Notes: generated by a model from the sequence alone, not told the origin. Shown: positions 49,503 to 58,582, counted from the stretch's first letter. The stretch is 64,000 nt of DNA from Hymenobacter sp. APR13 (GCF_000737515.1 NZ_CP006587.1:1841001-1905000); one strand, 5' to 3'. Numbers and translations: made by a program.

Positions 49503-49682
49503 TGTAGCATAGGCTTTAGCCTGTGCCATCAGCTGCCTGCTACCACCTCAGGTAGCCCCCTACAAAAAGCCCTGTCATCAGGAGGTTCGTAGCCTACTGC
49601 CGACAGGGCTTTTTTTGTGAGAATGGCTATTCGCGCGCTACCACCTGGGCAACCGACGGCACCGGCTGAAGCCTATGCTACA
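49503..49682. repeat. Family E inverted repeat enclosing a terminator
   Basis: TGTAGCATAGGCTTTAGCCT + GTGCC on the left pairs with GGCACCGGCTGAAGCCTATG + CTACA on the right. A complete terminator lies between the arms. Confidence 0.85.
49564..49617. terminator. Terminator inside the inverted repeat
   Basis: AAAAAGCCCTGTC / GACAGGGCTTTTTTT with a 25-nt loop; T-rich on both strands. It serves the 127-aa gene. Confidence 0.85.
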
Positions 49683-49735
49683 AGCCCTGCGTTTTCGCTA
49701 TACTTGAGGCACCTTTTCACCTCACTCATTCTCTC

Positions 49736-50521
49736 ATGGCGATGAACTCGCACGACGTAGATTACCAGATTCTGGGCAACGACATTCAGGTGCTGGAAGT
49801 GGAGCTGGACCCCAACGAAACGGTCATTGCTGAGGCGGGCGCCATGGTGTACATGGAAGAAGCCATTGCCTTCGAAACCAAGATGGGCGACGGCTCGGAG
49901 CCCGACCAGGGCCTGATGGGCAAGCTGTTTTCGGCCGGCACGCGCCTGATTACGGGCGAGTCGCTGTTTATGACGCACTTCACGCACCGCGGCAGCCACG
50001 GCAAGAGCAAGGTGGCCTTCTCGGCCCCCTACCCCGGCACCATCATCCCGCTGGACCTAGGCACGCTCCCGCAGGGCCTGATTGTGCAGAAAGACGGGTT
50101 TCTGGCCGCCGCGCGCGGTACGCGCATCAGCATCCACTTCAACCAGAAGCTGGGCGCCGGCCTGTTTGGCGGCGAAGGGTTCATTCTGCAGAAGCTCACC
50201 GGCGACGGCAAAGCCTTCATCCATGCGGGCGGCACCGTCATCGAGAAGCGTCTCAACAACGAGCTGCTGCGGGTAGACACTGGCTGCGTGGTCGCTTTCG
50301 AACCTGGCATTGACTTCAGCATTGCCCGCGCCGGGGGCCTCAAGTCCATGATTTTTGGCGGGGAAGGCCTGATGCTGGCCACGCTGCGCGGCACCGGCCG
50401 CGTGTGGCTGCAGTCGATGCCTGTGAAGAAGCTGATTCAGGCGCTGGCCCCTACCGGCGGCAACGCCCAGAAGGAAAGCGGCGGTATCCTGGGTAACCTG
50501 ATGGGCGCCTTCGACCAATAG
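49736..50521 (+). CDS. TIGR00266 / AIM24-family protein
   Basis: A 261-aa beta-rich protein of the AIM24 family (TIGR00266), with [20 protein letters not shown] near the start, [20 protein letters not shown] (about 140-159) and a C-terminal [20 protein letters not shown]. Function is unknown; the yeast relative is mitochondrial. A -7-like TATACTTG lies at 49699-49706. It ends by converging on a small minus-strand gene. Confidence 0.9.
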   Translation: MAMNSHDVDYQILGNDIQVLEVELDPNETVIAEAGAMVYMEEAIAFETKMGDGSEPDQGLMGKLFSAGTRLITGESLFMTHFTHRGSHGKSKVAFSAPYPGTIIPLDLGTLPQGLIVQKDGFLAAARGTRISIHFNQKLGAGLFGGEGFILQKLTGDGKAFIHAGGTVIEKRLNNELLRVDTGCVVAFEPGIDFSIARAGGLKSMIFGGEGLMLATLRGTGRVWLQSMPVKKLIQALAPTGGNAQKESGGILGNLMGAFDQ

Positions 50522-50548
50522 GCAGGATTGAATAGTACGTTCAGCCGG

Positions 50549-50782
50549 CTACTGGCTCACCGCTTTGGTGGCCGGGGCCGCGCTGTACTGCTGGCCCGTC
50601 GTCTCGATTTCGGGGTCGGCCATCTGCACGGCGATGATACCCAGACTGACAATCAGGCCCAGCACCAGCAGGCCGAGCAGGCCCAGCATGGAGCGGTTGC
50701 TGAGCAGGGGAACGTCTTCGGAAAAACGGCGGCGTTTCCGGCGGGAAACGTAGGGGCGGTGGGAGGAATCGGAAGCGGGCAC
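50549..50782 (-). CDS. Small single-helix membrane protein, 77 aa
   Basis: A GTG-initiated 77-aa frame: a basic cytosolic N-terminus (RPYVSRRKRRRF), one helix (about 32-53, SMLGLLGLLVLGLIVSLGII) and a short extracytoplasmic tail. Positive-inside topology is well formed, which supports a real gene, but there is no recognised family and no ATG start. Confidence 0.5.
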   Translation of the reverse strand: MPASDSSHRPYVSRRKRRRFSEDVPLLSNRSMLGLLGLLVLGLIVSLGIIAVQMADPEIETTGQQYSAAPATKAVSQ

Positions 50783-50945
50783 GGTGGGAGCAGTGAGCTA
50801 TAACGAATCCCCTAATATATAGCTTTTTCTGAGTAGAGCGCCATGCTTTATGCTGTGGCGCGCAGTGGGGCCTATCATGCTGGCTTTGTTGGGAAAGCGG
50901 CCCCGGTCGGCGGTTTTTTTTTGCGGGGCTTTTCGGGGCCAGATG

Positions 50946-51434
50946 CTACTTCGGACGGAGCGTCGGCGGCGCGGCTGCGGGGCGCACGCTCACCAGCTTG
51001 CCGGCCTCGTAGTGCTCCAGCTTTTCGGCTTTGCCGGCAGCCGAGTACACCGGCCAGTCGCCGAACCAGTAGAAGTGGGAACCGTCGGGCTCGGCTACGA
51101 TGCGGGCCTGCCCGGTGCGCCAGATGCGGCCGTTGGGGTGGTAGTACGTGATGCGCATCAGGCCAGCAGCAGCGCGAACGTACACTTCCTTGCGCTCCAG
51201 CACGCCATTGGCGCCGTAGAAGCGGGAGGTGCCCACGAGGCGCCCATGCCGGTACCGTTCCCGCCCAGCCACCTGCCGCACCGACGCAGGATAATACGTG
51301 CGCCAGGGGCCGTGGGGCCGCAGGTCACGGTCGTAGCGGTGGTCTGACCAGAAGCCGACGGGGCCTTTGGCCTTCAGCATTCGGCAACCGCTGATTGCTA
51401 CCGTTATCGTGAGTATAGCTAGGACACAACGCAT
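50946..51434 (-). CDS. MORN-like lipoprotein
   Basis: A 162-aa lipoprotein: signal peptide with lipobox AISGC (about Cys17), then repeated YYxNG-type motifs (RERYRHGRLVGTSRFYGANG, TYYHPNGRIWRTG, EHYEAGKLVSV) as in MORN/YwqK-like proteins. Proteins of this type are often labelled antitoxin, but no toxin is near. The start MRCVLAILTITV gives the signal peptide. Confidence 0.75.
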   Translation of the reverse strand: MRCVLAILTITVAISGCRMLKAKGPVGFWSDHRYDRDLRPHGPWRTYYPASVRQVAGRERYRHGRLVGTSRFYGANGVLERKEVYVRAAAGLMRITYYHPNGRIWRTGQARIVAEPDGSHFYWFGDWPVYSAAGKAEKLEHYEAGKLVSVRPAAAPPTLRPK

Positions 51435-51521
51435 AGAGCAATACCATAAGCCTGACGTTGACAGCAACGTCACTTCGGCTAAGATATTGGCTATGAAGCT
51501 GGCACACCAGCACCGGGCGGC

Positions 51522-53045
51522 CTACTCGCTTTCCCGCAGAATCTCCTCCAGCAGGTCGCGGGAGTTGCTGAGACGGGGTATTTTGTGCTGGCCGCCCAGC
51601 TTGCCCCGGCGGGCCAGCCACCGCTCAAACTGCCCCGGCGAGGCTATCGTGAGCGTGGGGGCCACCAGCGCTAAGTCGCGGTGGCGCTTGGCGTCGTAGT
51701 CGGAGTTGAGCTGGCGCAGGGTCTGGTCGAGGACGGCGGCAAAGTGGGCAGCGTCCTGGGGCGGCTTCAGGAACTCTACCAGCCACTGGTGCCCCCCGCG
51801 GGAGCCATCGGCGGCACCGGCGAAGTAGATGGGGGCCGCGGTGAAGTCGCGCACGGTGGCGGCTGTGGCCTGACAAGCGGCGGCTATTGCGGCTTCGGCG
51901 TTTTCCACCACCACTTCTTCGCCGAAGGCATTCAGGAAGTGCTTGGTGCGGCCCGTGATGCGGATGCGGTAGGGCCGCAGGCTCGTGAAGCGCACCGTAT
52001 CCCCGATTTTGTAGCGCCACAAACCCGCATTCGTGCTGATGATGAGGGCGTAGCTTTTGCCCAGCTCCACGGCCTCCAGCGGCACGGCCTGCGGCTCGGC
52101 GGCATCCCACTGGTCGGCGGACAGAAACTCGTAGTAGATGCCGTGGTTGAGCAGCAGCAGCAGGTCTTCCGAGTCGGGCTCGTCCTGCAGGGCCAAATAG
52201 CCTTCGGAAGCGTTGTAGACCTCCAGATACTGCATCTGCGGGCCCGGAATCAGCTGCCGGAACAACGCCCGGTACGGCCCGAACGCCACGGCGCCGTGCA
52301 GGAACAGGCGCAGGTTGGGCCACACTTCCGTGATATTGGCGGCGCCGGCTAGCTCGGTTACGCGGCGCAGTAGCACAATCATCCAGGTGGGCACGCCGGC
52401 CAGGGCACGCACGTCTTGGTGCTGCACGTGGCGCGCAATCCGCTCAATCTTCTCCTCCCATTCATCCAGCAGCGCCAGCTCCAGCGGGGGTGTGCGAATG
52501 TACTCGGCCCAGGCAGGCAGGTTCTGCATAATGACGGCCGACACGTCGCCGGCGCGGGACGCGGGGTCCTCGGGGCGTAGCGGGTTGGGCGTGTGCGTGC
52601 CGCCCAGCGAGAGGGTTTTGCCGCCCAGCAGCCGCGCCTCGGGGTAGTGCAGCGTGGAAAGCGCCACCATGTCGCGGCCGGCGCGGTAGTGGCACTGGTG
52701 CAGGGCTTCCCGCGTGACTGGAATGTACTTGCTGCGGGCGTTGGTGGTGCCGCTGCTCTTGGCAAACCACTGCACCTGGCCGGGCCACAGCACGTCGGCC
52801 TCGCCACGCATCACCCGCTCTAAGTCAGGCACCAGCTGCTCGTAGCTACTCACGGGCACCCGCTGGGCAAACTCGTGGCCGGTAAGACTATCGGCGAAAC
52901 CGTAGCGGCGGCCCCAGTCCGTGGCCCGCGCTGTGTGCAGCAGCTCTTTCAGCACGGTGTACTGAACCTCCAGCGGGTTGTCGCGGAAGTGGTAGATGCT
53001 GGCTAAGCGGCGCTGAACGGCCCAGGAGAGTATGCCGTTAATCAC
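51522..53045 (-). CDS. GH3-family protein
   Basis: A 507-aa protein of the GH3 acyl-adenylate family, best known from plants as auxin-amino acid ligases. It has an ATP-binding TNARSKYIPVT-like block (SSGTTNARSKYIPVTREAL, about 112-130), EVYNASEGYLALQ (about 274-286) and a C-terminal domain. Bacterial members are common in Bacteroidota; their substrates are unknown. No operon partner. Confidence 0.88.
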   Translation of the reverse strand: MINGILSWAVQRRLASIYHFRDNPLEVQYTVLKELLHTARATDWGRRYGFADSLTGHEFAQRVPVSSYEQLVPDLERVMRGEADVLWPGQVQWFAKSSGTTNARSKYIPVTREALHQCHYRAGRDMVALSTLHYPEARLLGGKTLSLGGTHTPNPLRPEDPASRAGDVSAVIMQNLPAWAEYIRTPPLELALLDEWEEKIERIARHVQHQDVRALAGVPTWMIVLLRRVTELAGAANITEVWPNLRLFLHGAVAFGPYRALFRQLIPGPQMQYLEVYNASEGYLALQDEPDSEDLLLLLNHGIYYEFLSADQWDAAEPQAVPLEAVELGKSYALIISTNAGLWRYKIGDTVRFTSLRPYRIRITGRTKHFLNAFGEEVVVENAEAAIAAACQATAATVRDFTAAPIYFAGAADGSRGGHQWLVEFLKPPQDAAHFAAVLDQTLRQLNSDYDAKRHRDLALVAPTLTIASPGQFERWLARRGKLGGQHKIPRLSNSRDLLEEILRESE

Positions 53046-53234
53046 AGGCAGGAGAACAGATAGAACAGGAAATCGAGCGGCTTTCCATACTTCACTACAG
53101 CTGGCAAGGTTGCCTTGGCGGGCCGGGCGCCGCGTGGGTTCGGGCTACTGCCAATCTGCTTCGCCTGAATTCTCCGGCGCAGATCAGCAGCCTCCATACG
53201 CTGGCAAGCTATGTAAGCTCCTTCTATGCGGCGC

Positions 53235-53966
53235 TTACAGCTTGCGCTTCAGCTCGAAATTCTTGCCCAGGTACACGCGGCGCACGGTTTCGTCGGCGGC
53301 CAGCTCTTCGGCGGTGCCGGCTTTCAGCAGCTTGCCCTCGAACAGCAGATACGCCCGGTCCACGATGCTGAGCGTGGAATTGACATCGTGGTCGGTGATG
53401 AGGATGCCGATGTTTTTGTGCTTGAGCTTGGCCACGATGCTTTGAATCTCCTCGGTGGCAATCGGGTCGACGCCGGCGAACGGCTCATCGAGCAGCACAA
53501 ACTTGGGGTCGACGGCCAGGGCGCGGGCTATTTCGGTGCGCCGCCGCTCGCCACCGCTCAGCACCTTGCCCAGGTTTTTGCGCACGTGCGTCAAGCTGAA
53601 CTCGTTGAGCAAGGATTCCACCTTGTCGAGCTGCTCCTGCTTGGGCATCTTGGTCATTTGCAGCACGGCCAGGATGTTTTCCTCTACGCTCAGGTCGCGG
53701 AATACGCTGGCCTCCTGGGCCAGGTAGCCGATGCCGAGGCGGGCGCGCTGGTAGATGGGCATCTTCGTGATTTCCTGATCGTCCAGAAACACGCGCCCGC
53801 CGTCGGGCTTCACCATGCCCACGGTCATGTAGAACGAGGTGGTTTTGCCGGCGCCGTTCGGGCCCAGCAGCCCCACAATTTCGCCCTGCTCCACGTGCAG
53901 CGACATGTCGTTTACGACCGTGCGGGCCTTGTACTTCTTAACCAGGTGTTCAGCTCTGAGAATCAT
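53235..53966 (-). CDS. lptB: LPS export ABC transporter ATPase LptB
   Basis: The 243-aa ATPase of the Lpt lipopolysaccharide transporter. Walker A GPNGAGKT at 35-42, signature LSGGERRR, Walker [15 protein letters not shown] and the switch His in ITDHD. The start [14 protein letters not shown] is the usual one; a -7 element stands only 8 bp upstream. lptC lies separately at the right end of the window. Confidence 0.95.
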   Translation of the reverse strand: MILRAEHLVKKYKARTVVNDMSLHVEQGEIVGLLGPNGAGKTTSFYMTVGMVKPDGGRVFLDDQEITKMPIYQRARLGIGYLAQEASVFRDLSVEENILAVLQMTKMPKQEQLDKVESLLNEFSLTHVRKNLGKVLSGGERRRTEIARALAVDPKFVLLDEPFAGVDPIATEEIQSIVAKLKHKNIGILITDHDVNSTLSIVDRAYLLFEGKLLKAGTAEELAADETVRRVYLGKNFELKRKL

Positions 53967-53973
53967 CGTGCGG

Positions 53974-53981
53974 CAAAGGTA
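53974..53981 (-). promoter_or_regulatory. -7 element very close to the lptB start codon
   Basis: TACCTTTG on the minus strand, an exact TAnnTTTG match, ends 7 bp before ATG, which predicts a leader of only a few bases. Confidence 0.5.
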
Positions 53982-54109
53982 ACGAAGCGGCGCGGCCTGA
54001 CGCCGCCCGGCCCTACAACGCAAAACCGGCCCCGACGAATGCGTATTGCCGGGCCTTTCGGCCGCCACCTACTCCGGCGCGTATCTTGTGGGCAACTCTT
54101 TCACCTGCC

Positions 54110-54472
54110 ATGCCTGGTTTTCGCCGCTTCAGCCGCTTTCTGCTGGCCTTTCTGTTCGTGGGGGCTGGCATTACTCACTTTGTGGCGTCTGGCCCGTTCG
54201 TACGCATCGTGCCGCCGTATTTGCCGGCGCCGCTGCTGCTGGTGTACCTGAGCGGCGTGGCCGAAATTGCCGGCGGCCTGGGGCTGCTGCTGCCTGCCAC
54301 CCGCCGCTGGGCCGCCGGGGGTCTGGTTTTGCTGCTGATAGCCGTGTTTCCGGCCAACGTGTACATGCTGCAAAGCCACGGCGCGGGCCTGGCAGTGCCG
54401 CAGTGGGCGCTGTGGCTTCGCCTGCCCCTACAGACCGGGCTGATAGCCTGGGTGTGGTGGGTGCGGAAGTAA
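54110..54472 (+). CDS. DoxX-family membrane protein
   Basis: A 120-aa protein with four transmembrane helices (about 10-27, 42-62, 70-90 and 98-116), typical of the DoxX/DUF4870-like group, a broad family linked to redox or quinone functions. The start MPGFRRFSRFLLAF is chosen from the first helix. Its stop codon is part of the next inverted repeat. Confidence 0.8.
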   Translation: MPGFRRFSRFLLAFLFVGAGITHFVASGPFVRIVPPYLPAPLLLVYLSGVAEIAGGLGLLLPATRRWAAGGLVLLLIAVFPANVYMLQSHGAGLAVPQWALWLRLPLQTGLIAWVWWVRK

Positions 54473-54576
54473 CGAAGCTCCGCTTCGCGACGGGCGCAGC
54501 GAGTATACGGTACTGCGCTACCAGCTCCAATGTCGGATACTCGCTGCGCTCGTCGCGAAGCGGAGCTTCGCGTTAC
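54469..54576. repeat. Family E-type hairpin between DoxX and recJ
   Basis: GTAACGAAGCTCCGCTTCGC + GACGGGCGCAGCGAGTAT on the left pairs with ATACTCGCTGCGCTCGTCGC + GAAGCGGAGCTTCGCGTTAC on the right; arms of about 38-42 nt. The left edge includes the DoxX stop codon. Confidence 0.92.
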
Positions 54577-54606
54577 TCCCAGCGCATTTTCGCGTTACTC
54601 CCAGCG
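54569..54606. repeat. 16-bp direct repeat at the recJ 3' end
   Basis: CGCGTTACTCCCAGCG at 54569-54584 and again at 54591-54606. The second copy contains the recJ stop codon; the first lies in the edge of the hairpin. Confidence 0.85.
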
Positions 54607-56316
54607 GATGTCCTTCACGCGGAGCTGCAGGGTTTTTACGCCGCGGTATTCGTTGATTTCCACCGTGTAGCACACGCTAAACGGCTGGCCCTGCTGAATC
54701 TGGGGCAGGTGCTCGGCCAGGCCAAACCCGATGGCGTCCACCACGTGGTGGCCGTCTTGGGTGAGGGCCAGCTTGAGGTGCGAGTTGCCCACCACCCGCG
54801 CCGAATCGGGGGCGGCGTACACGTTGCGGGCCATGAAGGTGGGGTTGCTGTTACCGGGCCCGAAAGGCTCCATCTGGCACAGCAGCTTGTGGAAATTGCG
54901 CGTCACCTCGTGCAGCGGCAGCTCGGCATCAATGTCCACGGGCGGAATCATCTGCTCCGGCCGGATGCGGCCCGCCACTATCCGCTCGAACTTCTCACGG
55001 AACGCGGGCACGTTTTCCACGGGCAGCGTGAGGCCGGCCGCGTACATATGGCCGCCGTATTGGTCGAGCAAATCGGCGCACTCCTCAATGGCCTGGTGCA
55101 CGTCAAAGCCTGCCACCGAGCGCGCCGAGCCGGTGGCTTTGCCGTTGCTTTCGGTGAGGATGATGGTGGGCCGGTAGTACTTGTCGAGGCAGCGTGAGGC
55201 TACGATGCCCACCACGCCCTTGTGCCAGTCCTGCTTGAACAGCACCGTGGTGTGCGCGTCCTGAAACAGCGCGTCGGCCTCAATCATGTCCAGGGCCTCC
55301 TTGGTGATGCTGGTATCGAAGCCGCGGCGCTCCTGGTTGGTTTTGTCGACTACGGCGGCCTTGTCGAAGGCCTCCTGCTTGCTGCCGGCCAGCAGCATGG
55401 CCACCGAGCGTTTGGCGTCGCCCATGCGGCCGGCGGCGTTGATGCGGGGCGCGAAGCCAAACACCAGGCTGCTGATGTTCAGCTCCGCGGTTTGCAGGCC
55501 GGCCAGCTCGCGCAGCGCATCGAGGCCGGCGCGCTGGGGGCGCTGGGGGTCGTTGAGCAGGCGCAGGCCGTGGTAGGCCAGCGTGCGGTTTTCGCCCACA
55601 ATCGGCACAATATCCGCCGCAATGCTCACGGCTACCAGGTCGAGCAGGTCGTAGAGCGGGGCTTCGTCGAGGCCCTGGTCTTCAGCGAAGGCCTGCATCA
55701 GCTTGAAGCCCACGCCGCAGCCGCTCAGCTCCTTGAACGGGTAAGGACAGTCGGCACGCTTAGGGTCGAGCACGGCTACGGCGGCCGGCAGCTCGGTGCC
55801 CGGCAAGTGGTGGTCGCAGATGATGAAGTCCACGCCCCGGTCGTTGGCGTAGGCCACCTTATCCACCGATTTCACGCCGCAGTCCAGCGCAATAATCAGC
55901 GCGTAGTCGTTGGCGGCCGCAAAGTCGATGCCGGCCTCCGACACGCCGTAGCCTTCCTTGTAGCGGTCCGGAATGTAGTAGTCGATGCGCTCCGGGCCGA
56001 AATACGGCAGCAGGAAGCTGTACACCAGCGCCACGGAAGTGGTGCCGTCCACGTCGTAGTCGCCGAACACGAGCACCTTCTGGCCGGCGTGCAGGGCTTC
56101 GCGCAGGCGAGCCACGGCGCGGTCCATGTCGCGCATCAGCAGCGGGTCGGGCAGGGTGCTCAGGTCGGGCCGGAAGTAGGCGCGGGCTTCTTCGAAAGAG
56201 CTGATTTCGCGCTGGCAGAGCAGCGCTACAATGGCTTCCTTGACGCGCAGGGCGTCGGCCAGGTGCCGGACTTTTTCAGCGTCGGGGGCTGGCTTGCGAA
56301 TCCATCGTTTTTCCAT
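54595..56316 (-). CDS. recJ: Single-stranded-DNA exonuclease RecJ
   Basis: A 573-aa 5'-3' exonuclease acting in RecF-pathway and mismatch repair. DHH domain motifs: GDYDVDGT at 85-92, ALDCGVKS, CDHHLPG (Asp168-His169-His170). DHHA1 domain with GSARSVAGFD and QYGGHMYAAG. The start MEKRWIRKPAPD is the usual RecJ N-terminus in Bacteroidota. Its last codons are duplicated just downstream next to a hairpin repeat. Confidence 0.96.
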   Translation of the reverse strand: MEKRWIRKPAPDAEKVRHLADALRVKEAIVALLCQREISSFEEARAYFRPDLSTLPDPLLMRDMDRAVARLREALHAGQKVLVFGDYDVDGTTSVALVYSFLLPYFGPERIDYYIPDRYKEGYGVSEAGIDFAAANDYALIIALDCGVKSVDKVAYANDRGVDFIICDHHLPGTELPAAVAVLDPKRADCPYPFKELSGCGVGFKLMQAFAEDQGLDEAPLYDLLDLVAVSIAADIVPIVGENRTLAYHGLRLLNDPQRPQRAGLDALRELAGLQTAELNISSLVFGFAPRINAAGRMGDAKRSVAMLLAGSKQEAFDKAAVVDKTNQERRGFDTSITKEALDMIEADALFQDAHTTVLFKQDWHKGVVGIVASRCLDKYYRPTIILTESNGKATGSARSVAGFDVHQAIEECADLLDQYGGHMYAAGLTLPVENVPAFREKFERIVAGRIRPEQMIPPVDIDAELPLHEVTRNFHKLLCQMEPFGPGNSNPTFMARNVYAAPDSARVVGNSHLKLALTQDGHHVVDAIGFGLAEHLPQIQQGQPFSVCYTVEINEYRGVKTLQLRVKDIRWE

Positions 56317-56349
56317 AACAAATAGGGCGGCTCGGGTAGGCGTTATCTT

Positions 56350-56357
56350 CAAAAGTA
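56350..56357 (-). promoter_or_regulatory. -7 element of recJ
   Basis: TACTTTTG on the minus strand, an exact match, 34 bp before the start codon. Divergent to the promoter of the 37-aa gene; the two -7 elements are 33 bp apart. Confidence 0.6.
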
Positions 56358-56390
56358 CAAAGAAAACCGCGCCCTGCCACCCCGTTGTCG

Positions 56391-56398
56391 TACCTTTA
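56391..56398 (+). promoter_or_regulatory. -7-like element directly before the 37-aa gene
   Basis: TACCTTTA, one mismatch to TAnnTTTG, ends 4 bp before ATG. If used, the mRNA would be leaderless. Confidence 0.45.
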
Positions 56399-56402
56399 AG
56401 CC

Positions 56403-56516
56403 ATGTCCAGCTTCCGCGAGTTCTTCCGAAAATACGGCCAGTACGTCCTCTCCGATGGGCTCATGTACTTGATTTTCATCGTGGCCCTGGGTCTGATGTT
56501 TTTGTTTTTCAGGTAG
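56403..56516 (+). CDS. 37-aa single-span membrane protein divergent from recJ
   Basis: MSSFREFFRKYGQYVLSDGL + MYLIFIVALGLMFLFFR: an amphipathic, basic N-terminus and one transmembrane helix. It stands alone between the recJ promoter and a hairpin repeat and has a -7-like element directly before the start codon. Its size hides it from standard gene calling. The DG-LMY-x2-FIVALG-x-MFLFFR pattern looks like a conserved small membrane protein, but I cannot name a family. Confidence 0.6.
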   Translation: MSSFREFFRKYGQYVLSDGLMYLIFIVALGLMFLFFR

Positions 56517-56521
56517 TCGCT

Positions 56522-56669
56522 GAACGTCATGCAGAGCGGAGCGAAGCATCTCGCGTGCTTACGTTAAATAGTGACTATCATGCTGAGCTTGCCGAAGCAT
56601 CTCTACTGCTTCGTTGAATCTGTGCGAACGAAGCGGTAGAGATGCTTCGGCAAGCTCAGCATGACGTTC
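56522..56669. repeat. Family A: one unpaired arm plus a complete hairpin
   Basis: A first left arm with the CTCGCGTGCTTACGTT core (56522-56565) has no partner. It is followed by a complete element with the CATCTCTACTGCTTCGTT core (56579-56669) whose arms match well. Confidence 0.92.
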
Positions 56670-56682
56670 TGCAATTCCTGCA

Positions 56683-58485
56683 CTACAAACTGTCGCCGCG
56701 GAGTTTGCGGAAGTGCTTGCGGGCCTCGGCCACGTAGATGCTGCCGGGGTATTTCACCAGCAGCTGGTTGTAGAGGGTTTTGGCGGCTTCCTTGTCCTGC
56801 AGATTGTCTTCCTGAATGGTGGCCAGCAGAAACAGCGCATCGTCGCTGAGCACGTCGTACTTGGGGTTGGCCGTGATTTTCTCCAACGTGCCCACGGCGC
56901 CTTTGTAGTCGCCGGTGCGGCGCTGCAACTGGGCTTTCAGCAGCCAGGCTTCGTCCTGCAGGGCGTGGCCGGGGTACTTCTGCAGCAGCGCATCGAGGCC
57001 GCGCAGGGCCTCGGGCAGCTTGTTCTGGAACACCAGCTGCTCTACGGCCGCGTAGTCGCGCAGGGCTACGCCGGCGGTGTCCTGGGCGGTGTTGTCGGTG
57101 ATGAGCAGCGAGAGCTGCATGGCGTCGTTGGCAATTTCGCGGGTGGTGGCCTCCTTCAGGATATCCAGGTGGCTTTTGGCCAGCTTGAAGTCGCCGGCGA
57201 AATAGCTCAGGCGGGCATTGCGGAGCTTGGCCTCGTAGCCCAGCGGAGAATCTTTGTGCGACTTCTCCACCTGCGAATACAGCAGCGTGGCTTCCCAGGG
57301 CTCGGCCCGCAGCAGGTAGATATCGGCCAGGTCAATCTTGGCCTGGTCTACCACGTCGAGGCTGGCGCGGGGCATGTCAATCACCTCCTGCAGCAGCTTG
57401 ATTCCTTCGGGCTTTTCGTCGAGCTGGAAGGCGTGCAGCACGGCCATGCTGCGCAGCACCGGGGCCGTCTGGGGTGTGCGGCCCAGCTCCGTGAGCACCT
57501 GCTGGTACTCCCCTATCAGGCTGCGGATTTTGGCGGTTTCAATCGGGTACGTGTCGCGCACCTGGGCTTCGCGGGTCTGCACCAGCCGCTGCCGGGCCAT
57601 GGCGTAGAACGGGCCGCTGCGGTACTCGCGCAGCACGTACTCGTACCCGCCGATGGCGCTTTCGTAGTCTTTGTTCTGCTGGGCAATGGCGGCCAGCTCC
57701 ATCACGCGGCTGCCCTCGGTGCGGCCCCGGCGGTCCAGGGCCTTGGCCTGCACCAGCGCGCCCGTGAAGTCGCGACGCTGCACCTGCAGCCACAGCAGCA
57801 GCTCGCTGTACACGGTGCGCTCGGGGTATTTCTGCACGCTGCTCAGCAGCTCCCGTTCCAGCGCCTCGAAGCCTTTATCATCCTGCAGCGAGTTCTGCAG
57901 CATGTTGCGCACGAACGGCAATTGGCGTTCGTCGTCCTGCACGAGGCGCAGGGTTTCGGCCATCAGGCGCTCGGAGTTGCCGCTTTGGGTGTAGAGCTGG
58001 ATGAGCTGCGGGCCGTATTCGGTGTCGGTTTTGGCCAGCGCCCGGCCGCGCAAGTAGGTTTTCTCGGCCCACTCCGGCAGCTGGCGGCGCTGAAACTCGG
58101 CCGCCACGGGCAGCACCTGCTGAGCCGTGAGCTGGCTCAACACCCGCTCGTACTGCTTGATGGCGGCGGCCGGGTCGCCGGCGGCGGCGTACACGGCGCC
58201 CAGCGTCACGCCGTAGGGCTCCTCGGGGTGCGCCTTCTGGGCTCGTTTCACCAGCTTCTCGGCGTCTTTGTAGCGCTTGAGCTGCTGCAGGGTTTCCAGG
58301 TAGTCGGGCAGCACGTTGGAAGCCGTTTGGGCATCGGTGGGCAGCCTGGCGTACAGAAACGCCGCCTTTTCGTGCTCGCCCTTGCGGGTGTACTCTTTGG
58401 CCAGCGAGATATTGCCACTCTCCTGCTGGGCCACCGCCGGCGCCGAGAGCAGCATCAGAAACAAAGCAAAACGGAAACGACGCAT
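56683..58485 (-). CDS. Periplasmic TPR-repeat protein
   Basis: A 600-aa exported protein: signal peptide MRRFRFALFLMLLSAPAVA, then tetratricopeptide-type helical repeats along the whole length (for example NISLAKEYTRKGEHEKAAFL, VTLGAVYAAAGDPAAAIKQY, AWLLKAQLQRRTGDYKGAV). It probably acts as a scaffold in the cell envelope; the repeat architecture gives no more detail. Hairpin repeats stand on both sides. Confidence 0.85.
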   Translation of the reverse strand: MRRFRFALFLMLLSAPAVAQQESGNISLAKEYTRKGEHEKAAFLYARLPTDAQTASNVLPDYLETLQQLKRYKDAEKLVKRAQKAHPEEPYGVTLGAVYAAAGDPAAAIKQYERVLSQLTAQQVLPVAAEFQRRQLPEWAEKTYLRGRALAKTDTEYGPQLIQLYTQSGNSERLMAETLRLVQDDERQLPFVRNMLQNSLQDDKGFEALERELLSSVQKYPERTVYSELLLWLQVQRRDFTGALVQAKALDRRGRTEGSRVMELAAIAQQNKDYESAIGGYEYVLREYRSGPFYAMARQRLVQTREAQVRDTYPIETAKIRSLIGEYQQVLTELGRTPQTAPVLRSMAVLHAFQLDEKPEGIKLLQEVIDMPRASLDVVDQAKIDLADIYLLRAEPWEATLLYSQVEKSHKDSPLGYEAKLRNARLSYFAGDFKLAKSHLDILKEATTREIANDAMQLSLLITDNTAQDTAGVALRDYAAVEQLVFQNKLPEALRGLDALLQKYPGHALQDEAWLLKAQLQRRTGDYKGAVGTLEKITANPKYDVLSDDALFLLATIQEDNLQDKEAAKTLYNQLLVKYPGSIYVAEARKHFRKLRGDSL

Positions 58486-58582
58486 ACAAACAGGGCTATT
58501 CAGCAGCAACGGCTGCCGGGTCGGATTCATTTCAAGGTACGCAGGAAAATAGTGGATTAGCTGGGCAATGCGTCAAGCCGTT

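Noticed and set aside
50946..51434. Toxin-antitoxin system at the MORN-like lipoprotein
   Set aside because: It is a lipoprotein with a signal peptide and no partner toxin frame is adjacent.
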